A stretch of DNA of 64,000 nt from Pseudomonadota bacterium (GCA_963205115.1 CAUJHV010000014.1:62001-126000); one strand, 5' to 3'. Numbered from the stretch's first letter, positions 1 through 8,544 are shown. The notes: generated by a model from the sequence alone, not told the origin. Program-made: numbers and translations.

Positions 1-19
1 CGGCCGTGCGCGCGCAGGC

Positions 20-877
20 TCACCGCGGCGCCTGGGCGCGCAGCAGCGCCTCGGCATTGCGCCAGGCCAGCTTCTCGGCCAGCGGCGGCGGCAGCGTGGC
101 GATCCACTCGCGCGCCGAGCGTGCATGCGGCCCGATGTAGTGCCAGCGTTCGGGCGTGAAGGTGTCGGTGCCGACCATGAAACGGTCGGCAAACTCGTCG
201 AACAGCGCGCGCCAGGCGGGATCGACCCGCGGGCCCTGCGCGTGTTCGCTGCGGTAGGCCAGGTCGCACCACAGCCGCGGGTGGCGGCGCAGCAGTTCGC
301 GGATGCGATCGGGCGACTCGAAGCCGGAATGCGCCCACAGGACGCGTGCTTCGGGCCATTGCGCAAAGAGCCGGTTGACTGCCTCGATGTCCGAGTGTGC
401 GTGCAGCACGTACTGGCGCTCGCGCGCCAGCGCGACCATGCGCCGCGGGATCGGCAGATCGGCGTCGGCGCCGTACAGGTGGAACTCGCCGATGCCCACG
501 TAGCGGTACTTGGCCAGCCGCGCCTCGAGGTAGGGCACGATGCCCTCGTCGCGCGTCCAGCCGCTGGTGTCGGCACGGGTGCGGTAGGGGCGCAGCTCCG
601 GGACGATGAGGTCGGGTGCGGCGGCCAGCAGCTTCTGCGTGCCGTCGTCGTCGGAGGACGAGACCAGCACGCCCTTGAGGCCCGCCGCGCGCAGGATTTC
701 CACGGCCTGTGCCGGCGGCACCAGGGCCACGGCGTCATGGCTGTAGTGCACGTGCGCATCGAAAACCGGCAGCGTGGGCGATGCGGCACTGGCAGCGGAC
801 CATCCGCTGAAGCTGCTGCCCAGCGCCGCGCCACTGGCGGCCAGCTGCAGGCAGGCGCGGCGGCGGCTGGGGTTCAT
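20..877 (-). CDS. Tat-exported amidohydrolase-family metal-dependent hydrolase
   Basis: Predicted TIM-barrel hydrolase of the amidohydrolase-2 type; the substrate cannot be read from sequence. The ATG at 877 gives a 285-residue protein opening with a twin-arginine signal (SRRRACL followed by a small-residue hydrophobic stretch and an Ala-rich cleavage region), so it probably acts in the periplasm after folding with its metal. After the signal comes a FDAHVHYS motif (metal-binding HxH at the end of strand 1). Later motifs include GEFHLYG, HAHSD and a C-terminal VGTDTF, which supplies the Asp usual in this family. A GTG two codons upstream (883) is an alternative start. It lies 16 bases downstream of the YvlD-like gene on the same strand, so the two may be co-transcribed. 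Confidence 0.8.
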   Translation of the reverse strand: MNPSRRRACLQLAASGAALGSSFSGWSAASAASPTLPVFDAHVHYSHDAVALVPPAQAVEILRAAGLKGVLVSSSDDDGTQKLLAAAPDLIVPELRPYRTRADTSGWTRDEGIVPYLEARLAKYRYVGIGEFHLYGADADLPIPRRMVALARERQYVLHAHSDIEAVNRLFAQWPEARVLWAHSGFESPDRIRELLRRHPRLWCDLAYRSEHAQGPRVDPAWRALFDEFADRFMVGTDTFTPERWHYIGPHARSAREWIATLPPPLAEKLAWRNAEALLRAQAPR

Positions 878-899
878 CGGCACGGTGGCACCCGAAGGC

Positions 900-1250
900 T
901 CAACTGGGGAAGATGCGTTCCATGGCCACGTCGATCACCATCGCGCACAGGCTGTACAGCACCGATCCGATCAGCGCCGCGACGAAGCCCGCCACCTGGA
1001 AGCTGTCCAGCAGGTAGGACGCCGCCCAGAACATGGCCGCATTGATGACAAACAGGAACAGGCCCAGCGTGATCAGCGTGACGGGGAAGGTCAGCAGCAC
1101 CAGCACCGGCCGCACCAGCGTATTGAGCAGACCCAGCACCAGCGCTGCGATCATGGCCGCGCCGAAACTGGCCACCTGCACGCCCGTGTAGAGATGCGCC
1201 ACCAGCAGCAAGGCAGCGGCCAGCAGCACCCAACGAATGATGATCTTCAT
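900..1250 (-). CDS. Small four-helix membrane protein, YvlD/phage-holin-IV family
   Basis: A 116-residue integral membrane protein with four hydrophobic segments (about residues 4-22, 28-52, 56-80 and 85-106) separated by short loops, one with the LLNTLVRPVL motif typical of the YvlD (mycobacterial 4-TMS holin superfamily IV) family. These proteins are widespread in bacterial chromosomes and, despite the name, are not known to lyse cells; no phage genes are nearby. It is divergent from the YciO-like gene, with about 50 bases between the two starts. Function unknown; I infer only an inner-membrane location. Confidence 0.8.
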   Translation of the reverse strand: MKIIIRWVLLAAALLLVAHLYTGVQVASFGAAMIAALVLGLLNTLVRPVLVLLTFPVTLITLGLFLFVINAAMFWAASYLLDSFQVAGFVAALIGSVLYSLCAMVIDVAMERIFPS

Positions 1251-1303
1251 CGCTCCAGCATAGCGCAGCAGACGAATTCGGCAACTGGGTCGACAATGGA
1301 GGC

Positions 1304-1936
1304 GTGTCCCAGCATTTCGAAGTCCATCCCGAGAATCCGCAGGCGCGGCTGCTGAAGCAGGCCGCGCAGATCCTGCATGCCGGCGGCGTGGCCGCCGTGC
1401 CCACCGATTCGAGTTATGCGCTGGTCTGCCACCTGGACGACAAGGCCGCGGCCGAGCGGATGCGGCGCATCCGGCAGGTCGACGACAAGCACCACCTGAC
1501 GCTGCTGTGCCGTGATCTCAGCGAACTGGCGGCGTATGCGCGCGTGGACAACCGGCAGTACCGGTTGCTGCGCATGGGCACGCCCGGGCCGTTCACCTTT
1601 ATCCTCGAGGCCACCAAGGAAGTGCCGCGTCGGCTGTCGCACCCGTCGCGCCGCACCATCGGTCTGCGCGTACCCGACCACCGCGTCACGCAGGCGCTGC
1701 TGGAGGAACTGGGCCAGCCCCTGTTGGCCACGACGCTGATTCCGCCGGGCGAAAGCGACCCGCTGAACGACCCCCAAGAGATCCGCGCGCGCTTCGAGAA
1801 GCAGCTGCAGGCGGTGGTGGATGCCGGCGCCTGCCTGGCCGAGCCGACCACCGTGATCGACCTGACCGGCGACGAGCCGGTGCTGGTGCGCCGCGGACGC
1901 GGCGACCCCACAAAGCTCGGCCTGGCGGACGAGTAA
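1304..1936 (+). CDS. YciO/Sua5/YrdC-type putative threonylcarbamoyl-AMP synthase paralogue
   Basis: A 210-residue protein covering the whole YrdC fold: an N-terminal nucleotide-binding region with GGVAAVPTDSSYAL, the RxxDDKHHLTLLC segment, TPGPFTFILEA, and a C-terminal EPTTVIDLTGDEPVLVRRG. The length and the lack of a Sua5 C-terminal domain match YciO, the paralogue of TsaC, rather than full Sua5. The family contains the enzymes that make threonylcarbamoyl-AMP for tRNA t6A37; whether YciO proteins carry out this step is uncertain. The start is GTG, chosen because GGAGG sits immediately upstream and no in-frame ATG precedes the conserved region. Confidence 0.85.
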   Translation: MSQHFEVHPENPQARLLKQAAQILHAGGVAAVPTDSSYALVCHLDDKAAAERMRRIRQVDDKHHLTLLCRDLSELAAYARVDNRQYRLLRMGTPGPFTFILEATKEVPRRLSHPSRRTIGLRVPDHRVTQALLEELGQPLLATTLIPPGESDPLNDPQEIRARFEKQLQAVVDAGACLAEPTTVIDLTGDEPVLVRRGRGDPTKLGLADE

Positions 1937-2021
1937 GGCCGGCGCCTCGCGCGCAGCCGGGTCTTCACGTACAGACACCCCGCAGCCGCGACGGGCTGCC
2001 GAGGCCCTGCCGCGCAGCGGC

Positions 2022-2390
2022 TCAGGAGCGCTCGAGGCTGCGCAGCACGCGCTGCGGATCGAAGCCGACCTGCGGCTTGCCCTTGACGAAGATGACCGGC
2101 ACGCCGGGCTGGCCCGTGGCTTTCAGGCGTGCGGCGCAGTCGGCATCGAGCTCGACAAAACACTCCTGCACACGCACCTCATTCGTCTCGAACCAGCGCT
2201 TGGCGATCTGGCAGACGCCGCACGTGGTCGACGAGACCATCTGGATGTCGCCTGGCTGCACGGCCTGCGCCAGCTTGCTGCCCACCTGCCCGCGCTGGTA
2301 GCTGGACCACGCCTTGGTGCCGCCGAAGGCCAGCAGCACGACGATGACGAGCCCGATGAGGGACGGGCGGCGCAGGGCAGGAAGCTTCAT
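2022..2390 (-). CDS. Membrane-anchored glutaredoxin/thioredoxin-fold protein (CGVC)
   Basis: A 122-residue protein with one N-terminal membrane segment (about residues 9-27) and a small thioredoxin-like domain. The redox motif is CGVC at residues 57-60, and a VPV cis-proline element precedes IFVKG near the C-terminus. The arrangement suggests a membrane-anchored thiol-disulfide oxidoreductase with the domain most likely on the periplasmic side; partner proteins are unknown. It is the third gene of a run with plsY and the RidA gene on the minus strand, 31 bases behind RidA. Confidence 0.75.
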   Translation of the reverse strand: MKLPALRRPSLIGLVIVVLLAFGGTKAWSSYQRGQVGSKLAQAVQPGDIQMVSSTTCGVCQIAKRWFETNEVRVQECFVELDADCAARLKATGQPGVPVIFVKGKPQVGFDPQRVLRSLERS

Positions 2391-2421
2391 GGTGCGAGGA
2401 TCGTGGTGGAGGAAGCGGGTG

Positions 2422-2766
2422 TCACAGGGCCGCGGTCACCACCATCTCCACGCGCCACTCCGGCTTGGCCAGCTGGGCCTTGACGGTGGCGCGCGGCGGG
2501 GCATTGCCGGGGGCGACCCATTGTTCCCAGACGGCATTGAGCCCGGGGAAATCGGCCAGATCGGTGATGAAGATCTGGCACATGAGGATCTTGCTCTTGT
2601 CGGTGCCGGCGCGTGCCAGCAGCGCATCGATCTGCGCGAGCACCTGGCGGGTCTGGCCGGTGATGTCCTGGCTGCCGTCGGCGGCCACCTGGCCGGCGAG
2701 ATAGCAGACCCCGTTGTGCACCGCCATTTCAGAGAGGCGGGCGCCGACGTCGAATCGTTGAACCAT
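2422..2766 (-). CDS. RidA-family protein
   Basis: A 114-residue protein of the RidA/YjgF/UK114 family, which hydrolyses reactive enamine/imine intermediates made by PLP enzymes or does related deaminase-like chemistry. The sequence shows the family order: N-terminal RFDVGARLSEMAVHNGVCYLAGQVA, a central TRQVLAQIDALLARAGTDKSKILM helix-strand, and C-terminal PPRATVKAQLAKPEWRVEM. In canonical RidA an Arg near the C-terminal strand binds the substrate carboxylate; here the ATVKA strand replaces the usual R-T/V-C-V pattern, so this looks like one of the Rid subfamilies rather than RidA proper. It starts one base after the plsY stop, so the two are translationally close. Confidence 0.85.
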   Translation of the reverse strand: MVQRFDVGARLSEMAVHNGVCYLAGQVAADGSQDITGQTRQVLAQIDALLARAGTDKSKILMCQIFITDLADFPGLNAVWEQWVAPGNAPPRATVKAQLAKPEWRVEMVVTAAL

Positions 2767-2767
2767 G

Positions 2768-3469
2768 TCAGTGGTGTCCTTTGTGTCGTGTCTTGGAATG
2801 TGAGGCGTGATGGGTGTGGGCGTGGTGGTCCTTCGCGTGGGGCATCGCCTGCGCGGGAGGGACCTTCTGGCCGAGCTTGCTTTCTGTACCGGACATCAGC
2901 TTCTTGATATTGCCCTGGTGACGCCACACGAGGATCAGGCACATGGGCACCAGCGCAAGGAACGTCACCCCGCCTCCCCAGATCAGCAGCTGGTAGAAGG
3001 GCGCGAAGACGGCCGCGACGATGGAGGCCAAGGACACGTAGCGAAAGAACACCACGATGATGCCGAACGTGGCCAGCGTTGCCACCCCCAGCCACGGGTT
3101 CAGGCCCATCAACACCCCTGCTGCGGTGGCCACGCCCTTGCCGCCTTCGAAGCGGAAGAAAACCGGCCAGACATGGCCGAGGAAGGCCGCCAGACCGACA
3201 AAAGCCGCCGTGCCCTCACCCAGGCCATGGGGCGCGCCGAACAGCAGCACCAGCAGCACGGGCACATAACCTTTCAGCGCATCGAAGACCAGCGTCAGGA
3301 TGGCTGCGGCCTTGTTGCCCGAGCGCAGCACGTTCGTCGCACCCGGATTTTTCGAGCCGTAGGAGCGCGGATCGGCCAGACCCATCAGGCGGCTGAAGAT
3401 CACCGCGAAGGACAGCGATCCGATGAGATAGGCCGCTGCCACGGCCATCAGCGAAGCAAGCAATTCCAT
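2768..3469 (-). CDS. plsY: Acyl-phosphate--glycerol-3-phosphate acyltransferase PlsY
   Basis: Inner-membrane enzyme that transfers an acyl group from acyl-phosphate to glycerol-3-phosphate, the first step of phospholipid synthesis. The 233-residue protein has the PlsY signatures: GSKNPGATNVLRSGNKAAA after the first membrane helix, LVFDALKGYVPV, and the third loop GHVWPVFFRFEGGKGVAT. Five or so membrane helices are visible. I chose the ATG at 3469: a longer frame (to 3604) would run through two tandem terminator hairpins and gives a repetitive FGRF-type peptide. The C-terminus carries an unusual tail of about 30 residues rich in histidine (ten His in the last two dozen residues), which core PlsY does not have. 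Confidence 0.93.
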   Translation of the reverse strand: MELLASLMAVAAAYLIGSLSFAVIFSRLMGLADPRSYGSKNPGATNVLRSGNKAAAILTLVFDALKGYVPVLLVLLFGAPHGLGEGTAAFVGLAAFLGHVWPVFFRFEGGKGVATAAGVLMGLNPWLGVATLATFGIIVVFFRYVSLASIVAAVFAPFYQLLIWGGGVTFLALVPMCLILVWRHQGNIKKLMSGTESKLGQKVPPAQAMPHAKDHHAHTHHASHSKTRHKGHH

Positions 3470-3546
3470 GAGGCCGGCAGTGTACGCGGGGCCTTGGCGG
3501 CGGCGCGCGCCGCGATCGGCGGCGGTGTGCCGGACGCTGAAAATGG

Positions 3547-3564
3547 AAAAGCGCCCGAAGGCGC
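3547..3564 (-). terminator. Second of two tandem rho-independent terminators
   Basis: On the minus strand the stem GCGCC / GGCGC encloses a TTCG tetraloop and is followed by TTTT. It is almost the same as the hairpin 26 bases upstream and lies downstream of the histone-H1-like gene, in front of plsY. Confidence 0.8.
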
Positions 3565-3572
3565 CGAAAGCG

Positions 3573-3592
3573 AAAAAGCGCCCGAAGGCGCT
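3573..3592 (-). terminator. First of two tandem rho-independent terminators
   Basis: On the minus strand AGCGCC-TTCG-GGCGCT forms a six-base-pair stem with the very stable UUCG loop, followed by a TTTT run. It begins about 40 bases after the stop of the histone-H1-like gene and should end its transcript, insulating plsY. Confidence 0.85.
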
Positions 3593-3631
3593 CTTGTCGA
3601 ACAACTCGGCGCGACGCGCGCGCCGGGTCGA

Positions 3632-4237
3632 TCAGGCGACGGCCTTCTTGGCCGGCGCGCGCTTGCGAGCGGCGGGCGCGGCGACCTTCTGGGCCACCTG
3701 CTTCACCGCGGCGGCGCGCTTGGCCACGACCTTCTTGGCGGCCGTCACCGGCTTGGCGGTCTTGGCGGTCGTCGGGGCCTTCACGGCCTTCGCGGGCTTG
3801 GCCGATCCGCTCGTCGAGGCAATGGCCTTCTTCACGGCGGCCACTTCCTTCTGCGCGGCCTTCTTCACCGCGGCCACTTGCTTGGTGGCGGCCTTGCGGG
3901 CGGGCGCGACGGCCTTCTTGGCTTCGGCCAGCTTCTTGTTGGCAGCCTTCTCGACTTCGGCGGCCTTGGCCTTGACGGCCTTCTTCACGACGGCCACTTC
4001 CTTGGTCGCGGCCTTCTTGACGTCGGCGAACTTGCGCTCGGCCTTGCGGGTGGCGGACTGGACTTCGGCCTTGACCTTGGTCTCGGCTTCGGCCACGGCC
4101 TTCTTCACGCGTGCTTCGGTCTTGGCGACTTGCGCCTTGGCGGCACCGGCCAGCGCTTCGAGCTTGTCGCCGATCTTGCTGCGCAGGCTCTGGGCGGGTT
4201 TGGCGGCGGTGCGCGTGGTGGTCTTGCGGGTGGCCAT
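3632..4237 (-). CDS. Histone-H1-like lysine/alanine-rich DNA-binding protein
   Basis: A 201-residue, extremely basic, low-complexity protein composed mainly of Ala, Lys and Val in repeating VKKA/AAKKA units, resembling the C-terminal tail of eukaryotic histone H1 and the Bordetella BpH1/BpH2 and related bacterial H1-like proteins. These bind DNA non-specifically and affect nucleoid compaction. The first 60 or so residues contain heptad-like alternation (EALAGAAKAQVAKTEARVKK), compatible with a long charged helix; the rest is likely disordered. The ATG at 4237 is preceded by GGAGAGGA, a strong ribosome-binding site; a 27-residue upstream extension of the open frame lacks this support. Two strong terminators follow, fitting a monocistronic, well-expressed gene. 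Confidence 0.85.
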   Translation of the reverse strand: MATRKTTTRTAAKPAQSLRSKIGDKLEALAGAAKAQVAKTEARVKKAVAEAETKVKAEVQSATRKAERKFADVKKAATKEVAVVKKAVKAKAAEVEKAANKKLAEAKKAVAPARKAATKQVAAVKKAAQKEVAAVKKAIASTSGSAKPAKAVKAPTTAKTAKPVTAAKKVVAKRAAAVKQVAQKVAAPAARKRAPAKKAVA

Positions 4238-4407
4238 GGTCTTCCTCTCCAATGAATGGTCGTGCATCGGACGGGTTGCCTCCGTCCGCGGACCACATGG
4301 TTTGCGGCCCTGCGACAAACTCTAGCGGGCCCTTCTGAGGAGCGCGCTCCAATGACAGCGCATCTGTACCGTGCGCGCAACGCTGCGCCCGTACGCGCAG
4401 ACGGTGT

Positions 4408-4902
4408 CTACAGCGCGCAGTTCACTGCACGCGCGCCCAGCGGACCGCTCAGCACCGACGGCTCGATGCCCACGAGAAAGCCGCGCCGGCCGCCGTTGAT
4501 GAGGATGCGCGCCAGCGCCAGCACGCTGGCCTCCACGTAGACCGGCATCGCTTTTCGAATGCCAAACGGCGAGGTTCCGCCGACCAGAAATCCGCTGTGC
4601 CGCTGCGCGACTTCGGGCTTGCAGGGCTCCACGGATTTCGCGCCGATGGCACGCGCGAGGTTTTTCGTGCTGACCTGGCAGTCGCCGTGCATCAGCACGA
4701 TGAGCGGCTGCGCGCGTTCGTCCTGCATGACCAGCGTCTTGATGACCGCGTGTTCGTCCATGCCCAGCTGGCGCGCCGATTCGGCCGTGCCGCCGTGGTC
4801 CACGTAGTCGTAGGGATGTTCGGTGAACACCACGCCCTTTTCGCGCAGCCACTGCGTGGCCGGCGTCTGGCTCACATGCCGTTCTTTCTTGCTCACTGCC
4901 AT
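4408..4902 (-). CDS. ybaK: YbaK/EbsC-type aminoacyl-tRNA deacylase
   Basis: A 164-residue trans-editing protein that hydrolyses mischarged Cys-tRNA(Pro) (YbaK) or related substrates. Visible family features are TPATQWLREKGVVFTEHPYDY at the N-terminus, VIKTLVMQ, the lysine-bearing DCQVSTKNLARAIGAKSVEPC segment, and the GGTSPFGIRKAMPVYVEAS loop with VNGGRRGFLVGI-like ending. The start ATG at 4902 has AGAAGG upstream. The reading frame stays open far upstream, antisense to the neighbouring kinase gene, but that part has no protein-like character. Convergence or coupling with neighbours is not obvious; it is divergent from the hybrid kinase gene, 99 bases apart. Confidence 0.9.
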   Translation of the reverse strand: MAVSKKERHVSQTPATQWLREKGVVFTEHPYDYVDHGGTAESARQLGMDEHAVIKTLVMQDERAQPLIVLMHGDCQVSTKNLARAIGAKSVEPCKPEVAQRHSGFLVGGTSPFGIRKAMPVYVEASVLALARILINGGRRGFLVGIEPSVLSGPLGARAVNCAL

Positions 4903-5001
4903 GCCTTCTGGCGGCCCCGCAGGACCGGGTGGACTATTGTCGGTCCCCTGTTCAGTGGGCATCCGCTTGGCGATACTTGAGGGCTTTCGTCCGCGTTGCC
5001 G

Positions 5002-7455
5002 ATGACCCCTGCACCCGCTGAACCCGTACGCACCACAGGCCTGCTGCGCAGCCGGGTGCTGCGATTGTTCAATCGCCTGAGCTTCCGTGTGAAGTTCGTG
5101 TCGGTGGGCTTGCTCGTGGCCGCGCCGCTGTGCCTGCTGGTGGCCTATGTCGCGGCCACGTCCCACGACACGGTGCGCCAGGCCCAGGAGCGCGAGCAGG
5201 CCCTGATGCTGGGCCAGGACGTTCGCGCGCTGCTGGCGGCTGTGGCGCAGCACCGCGAACTGAGCGCGGGTGTGCTGGCCGGCCAGGAAGGCCTGAGCTC
5301 GTCGCTCGTGACCCACCAGGGCCAGATGCTCGAGCGCGCCGCGGTCGTGCAGCAGGAACTCGCTCAAGCGCGCTGGCAAGGCCTGATGCGGCCGAGCGAA
5401 CAGTTCCTGTCCAGCCAGATCGACACGCTGCGGTCCTTGCCCGACTCGCTGGCACCCGAGCGCAATTTCGAGCGCCACAACGAGATCATCGATCGCCTGA
5501 TGGCGGTGATCTACCGCCTGGGTCTGACCGTCACGCCTGGCGAACGCTGGCTGGGCGATGCGCCGGCCTACGACACCGTCTTCTACAAGCTGCCGGCCCT
5601 GATCGAACACGTCAGCCGACAGCGGGCCTGGGGCACCGCGGTGCTGACGCTGGGCCAGTTCTCCGCACCGGAGATGCACCACTTCATGCTGTTCGCTGGC
5701 ACCGGCGCACAGCACACGCGCCAGCTGATGGCCGACCGCCGCACGCTCGATGACCTGGCCGCGATCCTGCCGCCGGCCGCCGGGTCTCCCAGCCTGCGCG
5801 ATGCCTTGAACGAGGCCGACGTGTTCATCGGGCGCTCGATCGCGCAGGTGCTGTTCCAGACGACGGGCGACGATGCGGCCGAGCAGCACCGGCGCGAAGG
5901 CCAGAACGCCATCCTGGCCCTGCAGGGCGTCAATTCGCGGCTGAGCGCCGAACTGCTGCGTCGTGCCGGTTTCGCGCGCGAAGAGGCCGAGCAGCAGCGC
6001 AACGTGGCCTTCGTGGCGCTGACCAGCGTGCTGCTGCTGATCGGGGCTCTGTACCTGGCCTTCGAGCGCAGCACGGTCACGCGTCTGCGCAGCCTGCAGT
6101 TGGCATCGGCCCGTCTGGCACGGGGCGATTTCGACAAGACGATCGACATCGACGGCTCCGACGAGATCGCCGAACTCGGACAGTCGCTGGACCGCATGCG
6201 CAGCCAGTTGCTGCAGGCCGTGAACGAGAGCGCTGACGCGCTGGCCTCGCGCGCCGCGGAGCGCGCGAAGACCGCTTTCCTCGCCCGCTGGAGCCACGAC
6301 CTGCGCACGCCCCTGGCGGCGGTGCTGGGCTATGCGGAGTTGCTGGACGATCGCGCGGGCTCGTCCTTGACCGCAGACCAGCGCGCCGATCTGCGCCGCA
6401 TCGAGACGGCCGGCAAGCACCTGCTCGCACTGGTCAACGACGTGCTCGAGATCGCCAGCACCGATGCGCGCGAGGTGCTGCTGCGCGACGAGGCGGTCGA
6501 CCTGGTGCAGGTGGCGCGCGATGCCATCGACCTGGTGGCGGCCACCGCAGCGGCCGAGCACATCGCCATCACGCTGGAAGAACCGCCCGCCGCACTGTGG
6601 GCGCGCGGCGACCACACGCGGCTGCTGCAGGTGCTGACGAACCTCGCGAGCAATGCCGTCAAGTTCAACCGGCAGGGCGGACAGGTGCGTGTGCGCCTGC
6701 TCGAAGGCGGCGCGCGCAAGGTGCGCATCGAGGTCATCGACAGCGGCGCGGGCATCGAATCCAGCCACCTGCCCAAGCTCTTCCAGCCCTTCGAACGGCT
6801 GGACGCCATGGCGCGCGGCATACCCGGCACTGGCCTGGGCCTGGCCACGGTCAAGCGCCTGGTCGAGGCGATGGGCGGCGAAGTCCGTGTGCGCAGCCAG
6901 CCCGGCGAGGGCAGCTGCTTCAGCGTGGAATTGCTGCAGGCGGATGAACCGCTGATGACCTCCCGACCGGCGGACACACCCGTCGCGGCCGCCGCGCCGG
7001 GCCCGGATGCGGCCATCACCGCCATCGAGCCGGCCCGGCCGAGTGACCCCGCGTCCGGTTCGGCCCCGGCGGGCCGCCTGTGCGGCCGCGTGGCGTATGT
7101 CGAGGACAACGAAGTCAATGCCGCGCTGCTGACGGCCCTGCTGGACAGCCGCACCGACATCGCGCTCACCGTCTTCGACAGCGCCGAGGCCGCACTGGCC
7201 GCACCCGCCGAACCCGCGTTCGACCTGTGGATCGTCGACCGACAGATCGGCACCGTCGACGGCCTGTCACTGCTGCCCGCTCTGCGCGCGCAGCACGGCC
7301 AGGACCTGCGCGCGCTGATGTTCTCGGCAGACGCCACGCCCGAGGCGCGCGAACTGGCGCGCAAGGCCGGCTTTCTGGATTTCTGGGCCAAGCCCGCCTC
7401 GCTGGAGCAGGTGCTGCAATCGCTGCAACGCTGGCTGGACACGGCACACGCCTGA
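5002..7455 (+). CDS. Hybrid sensor histidine kinase (membrane sensor, HAMP, HisKA, HATPase, REC)
   Basis: An 817-residue inner-membrane hybrid kinase. A first membrane helix (about residues 31-52) and a second (about 333-353) bracket a mostly helical periplasmic domain of roughly 280 residues that looks like a nitrate/nitrite-sensing (NIT)-type helical bundle (QDVRALLAAVAQHRELSAG). HAMP follows, then HisKA with WSHDLRTPL (His432), an HATPase domain ending in GTGLGLATVKRLVEAMGG, a Pro/Ala-rich linker, and a C-terminal receiver beginning VAYVEDNEVN with acceptor Asp746 in IVDRQI and the AKPAS lysine. A TTG two codons upstream is an alternative start. No response-regulator gene is adjacent, so output needs an Hpt step or acts on distant partners; the signal assignment is weak. 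Confidence 0.88.
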   Translation: MTPAPAEPVRTTGLLRSRVLRLFNRLSFRVKFVSVGLLVAAPLCLLVAYVAATSHDTVRQAQEREQALMLGQDVRALLAAVAQHRELSAGVLAGQEGLSSSLVTHQGQMLERAAVVQQELAQARWQGLMRPSEQFLSSQIDTLRSLPDSLAPERNFERHNEIIDRLMAVIYRLGLTVTPGERWLGDAPAYDTVFYKLPALIEHVSRQRAWGTAVLTLGQFSAPEMHHFMLFAGTGAQHTRQLMADRRTLDDLAAILPPAAGSPSLRDALNEADVFIGRSIAQVLFQTTGDDAAEQHRREGQNAILALQGVNSRLSAELLRRAGFAREEAEQQRNVAFVALTSVLLLIGALYLAFERSTVTRLRSLQLASARLARGDFDKTIDIDGSDEIAELGQSLDRMRSQLLQAVNESADALASRAAERAKTAFLARWSHDLRTPLAAVLGYAELLDDRAGSSLTADQRADLRRIETAGKHLLALVNDVLEIASTDAREVLLRDEAVDLVQVARDAIDLVAATAAAEHIAITLEEPPAALWARGDHTRLLQVLTNLASNAVKFNRQGGQVRVRLLEGGARKVRIEVIDSGAGIESSHLPKLFQPFERLDAMARGIPGTGLGLATVKRLVEAMGGEVRVRSQPGEGSCFSVELLQADEPLMTSRPADTPVAAAAPGPDAAITAIEPARPSDPASGSAPAGRLCGRVAYVEDNEVNAALLTALLDSRTDIALTVFDSAEAALAAPAEPAFDLWIVDRQIGTVDGLSLLPALRAQHGQDLRALMFSADATPEARELARKAGFLDFWAKPASLEQVLQSLQRWLDTAHA

Positions 7456-7499
7456 CAGACGCGGCATCGCGCCATCACATCGACTTCGAACACCACACC

Positions 7500-8459
7500 A
7501 TGGACATTCCGCAAACCGGCTCCACCGCGCGTGTCGACATCGTCGCCTACGGCGAGCCGATGGTCGAGTTCAACCAGACCGGGCAGCAGGACGGGCGGCA
7601 GTACCTGCAGGGCTTTGGCGGCGACACCAGCAACTTTGCAATTGCCGCCGCACGCCAGGGCGCGCGTGTGGCCTACGCCAGCGCCCTGGGCGACGACCCC
7701 TACGGCCACATGCTGCGTGCCCTGTGGGACCACGAGCAGGTCGATCACCGCGGCGTCATCACGGATGCCCAGGCCTTCACGGCGATCTATTTCGTCACGC
7801 ACGACGCGCGCGGCCACCACTTCCACTTCTTCCGCAACGGCTCGGCCGCCAGCCGCATGCGCCCGCAGGACCTGCCGCTGGCAGCCATCGACGGCGCGCG
7901 CGTGCTGCACCTGTCGGGCATCTCGCTGGCGATCAGTGACCAGGCCTGCGACACCGGTTTTGTCGCCATCGAGCGGGCACGCGCCGCGGGCGTGCAGGTG
8001 AGCTTCGACACCAACCTGCGACTGAAACTCTGGCCGATCGCCCGCGCACGCGCCGTGATGACCGAAGCGCTGCGCCTGTGCGACATCGCGCTGCCCAGCC
8101 ACGACGACGTGGTGGCGATCACCGGCCTGACCGATCCCGACGCACTCGTGGACCACTGCCTGGGCCTGGGCGCCCGGACCGTGGCGCTCAAGCTCGGAGC
8201 GCAGGGTTGCCTGATCGCCAACGCCTGCGAGCGGCACCGCATCGCGCCGCACCCCTGCAGCCCCGTGGATGCCACCGGCGCGGGCGACACCTTCGGCGGC
8301 GCCTTCATCGCACGGCTGGTCGCTGGCGATGCGCTGGCCGATGCCGGGCGCTATGCGGCAGCCGCCGCCGCACTCTCCACGCAGGGCTATGGCGCCGTCG
8401 AGCCGATCCCGCGGACCGATGCCGTGCGCGCTGCCCTGGCCCGGGTGTCCGTGGCCTGA
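7500..8459 (+). CDS. PfkB-family sugar kinase, 2-keto-3-deoxygluconate kinase-like
   Basis: A 319-residue ribokinase/PfkB-fold kinase. The N-terminal VAYGEPMVEFNQ and GGDTSNFAIAAARQGARVAYASALGDDPYG segments and the C-terminal DATGAGDTFGGAFIARL motif (catalytic Asp and anion hole) are clear. The YGEPMVEFNQTG opening resembles KDG kinases, which phosphorylate 2-keto-3-deoxygluconate in uronate and sugar-acid breakdown. An SDR gene follows 85 bases later on the same strand, consistent with a small sugar-acid catabolic set, but no aldolase or dehydratase is present to confirm the pathway. The ATG is 44 bases after the upstream kinase stop. Kinase function is secure; the exact sugar is inferred. 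Confidence 0.85.
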   Translation: MDIPQTGSTARVDIVAYGEPMVEFNQTGQQDGRQYLQGFGGDTSNFAIAAARQGARVAYASALGDDPYGHMLRALWDHEQVDHRGVITDAQAFTAIYFVTHDARGHHFHFFRNGSAASRMRPQDLPLAAIDGARVLHLSGISLAISDQACDTGFVAIERARAAGVQVSFDTNLRLKLWPIARARAVMTEALRLCDIALPSHDDVVAITGLTDPDALVDHCLGLGARTVALKLGAQGCLIANACERHRIAPHPCSPVDATGAGDTFGGAFIARLVAGDALADAGRYAAAAAALSTQGYGAVEPIPRTDAVRAALARVSVA

Positions 8460-8544
8460 TGCCCACGGCGCCGCCTCGACGATCGGCACGCACCTGCATT
8501 TCGCTCTTCGACCCATTCGACCCAATCGGCCCACCCGCATCCCC

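Noticed and set aside
3470..3604. 45-residue N-terminal extension of PlsY
   Set aside because: It translates the two tandem terminator hairpins (repeated FGRF-like peptide); the conserved PlsY start is at 3469.
4903..6768. In-frame upstream extension of the ybaK reading frame, antisense to the hybrid kinase
   Set aside because: Long open frames on the opposite strand of GC-rich genes are expected; the extension has no domain, and a good start with ribosome-binding site exists at 4902.
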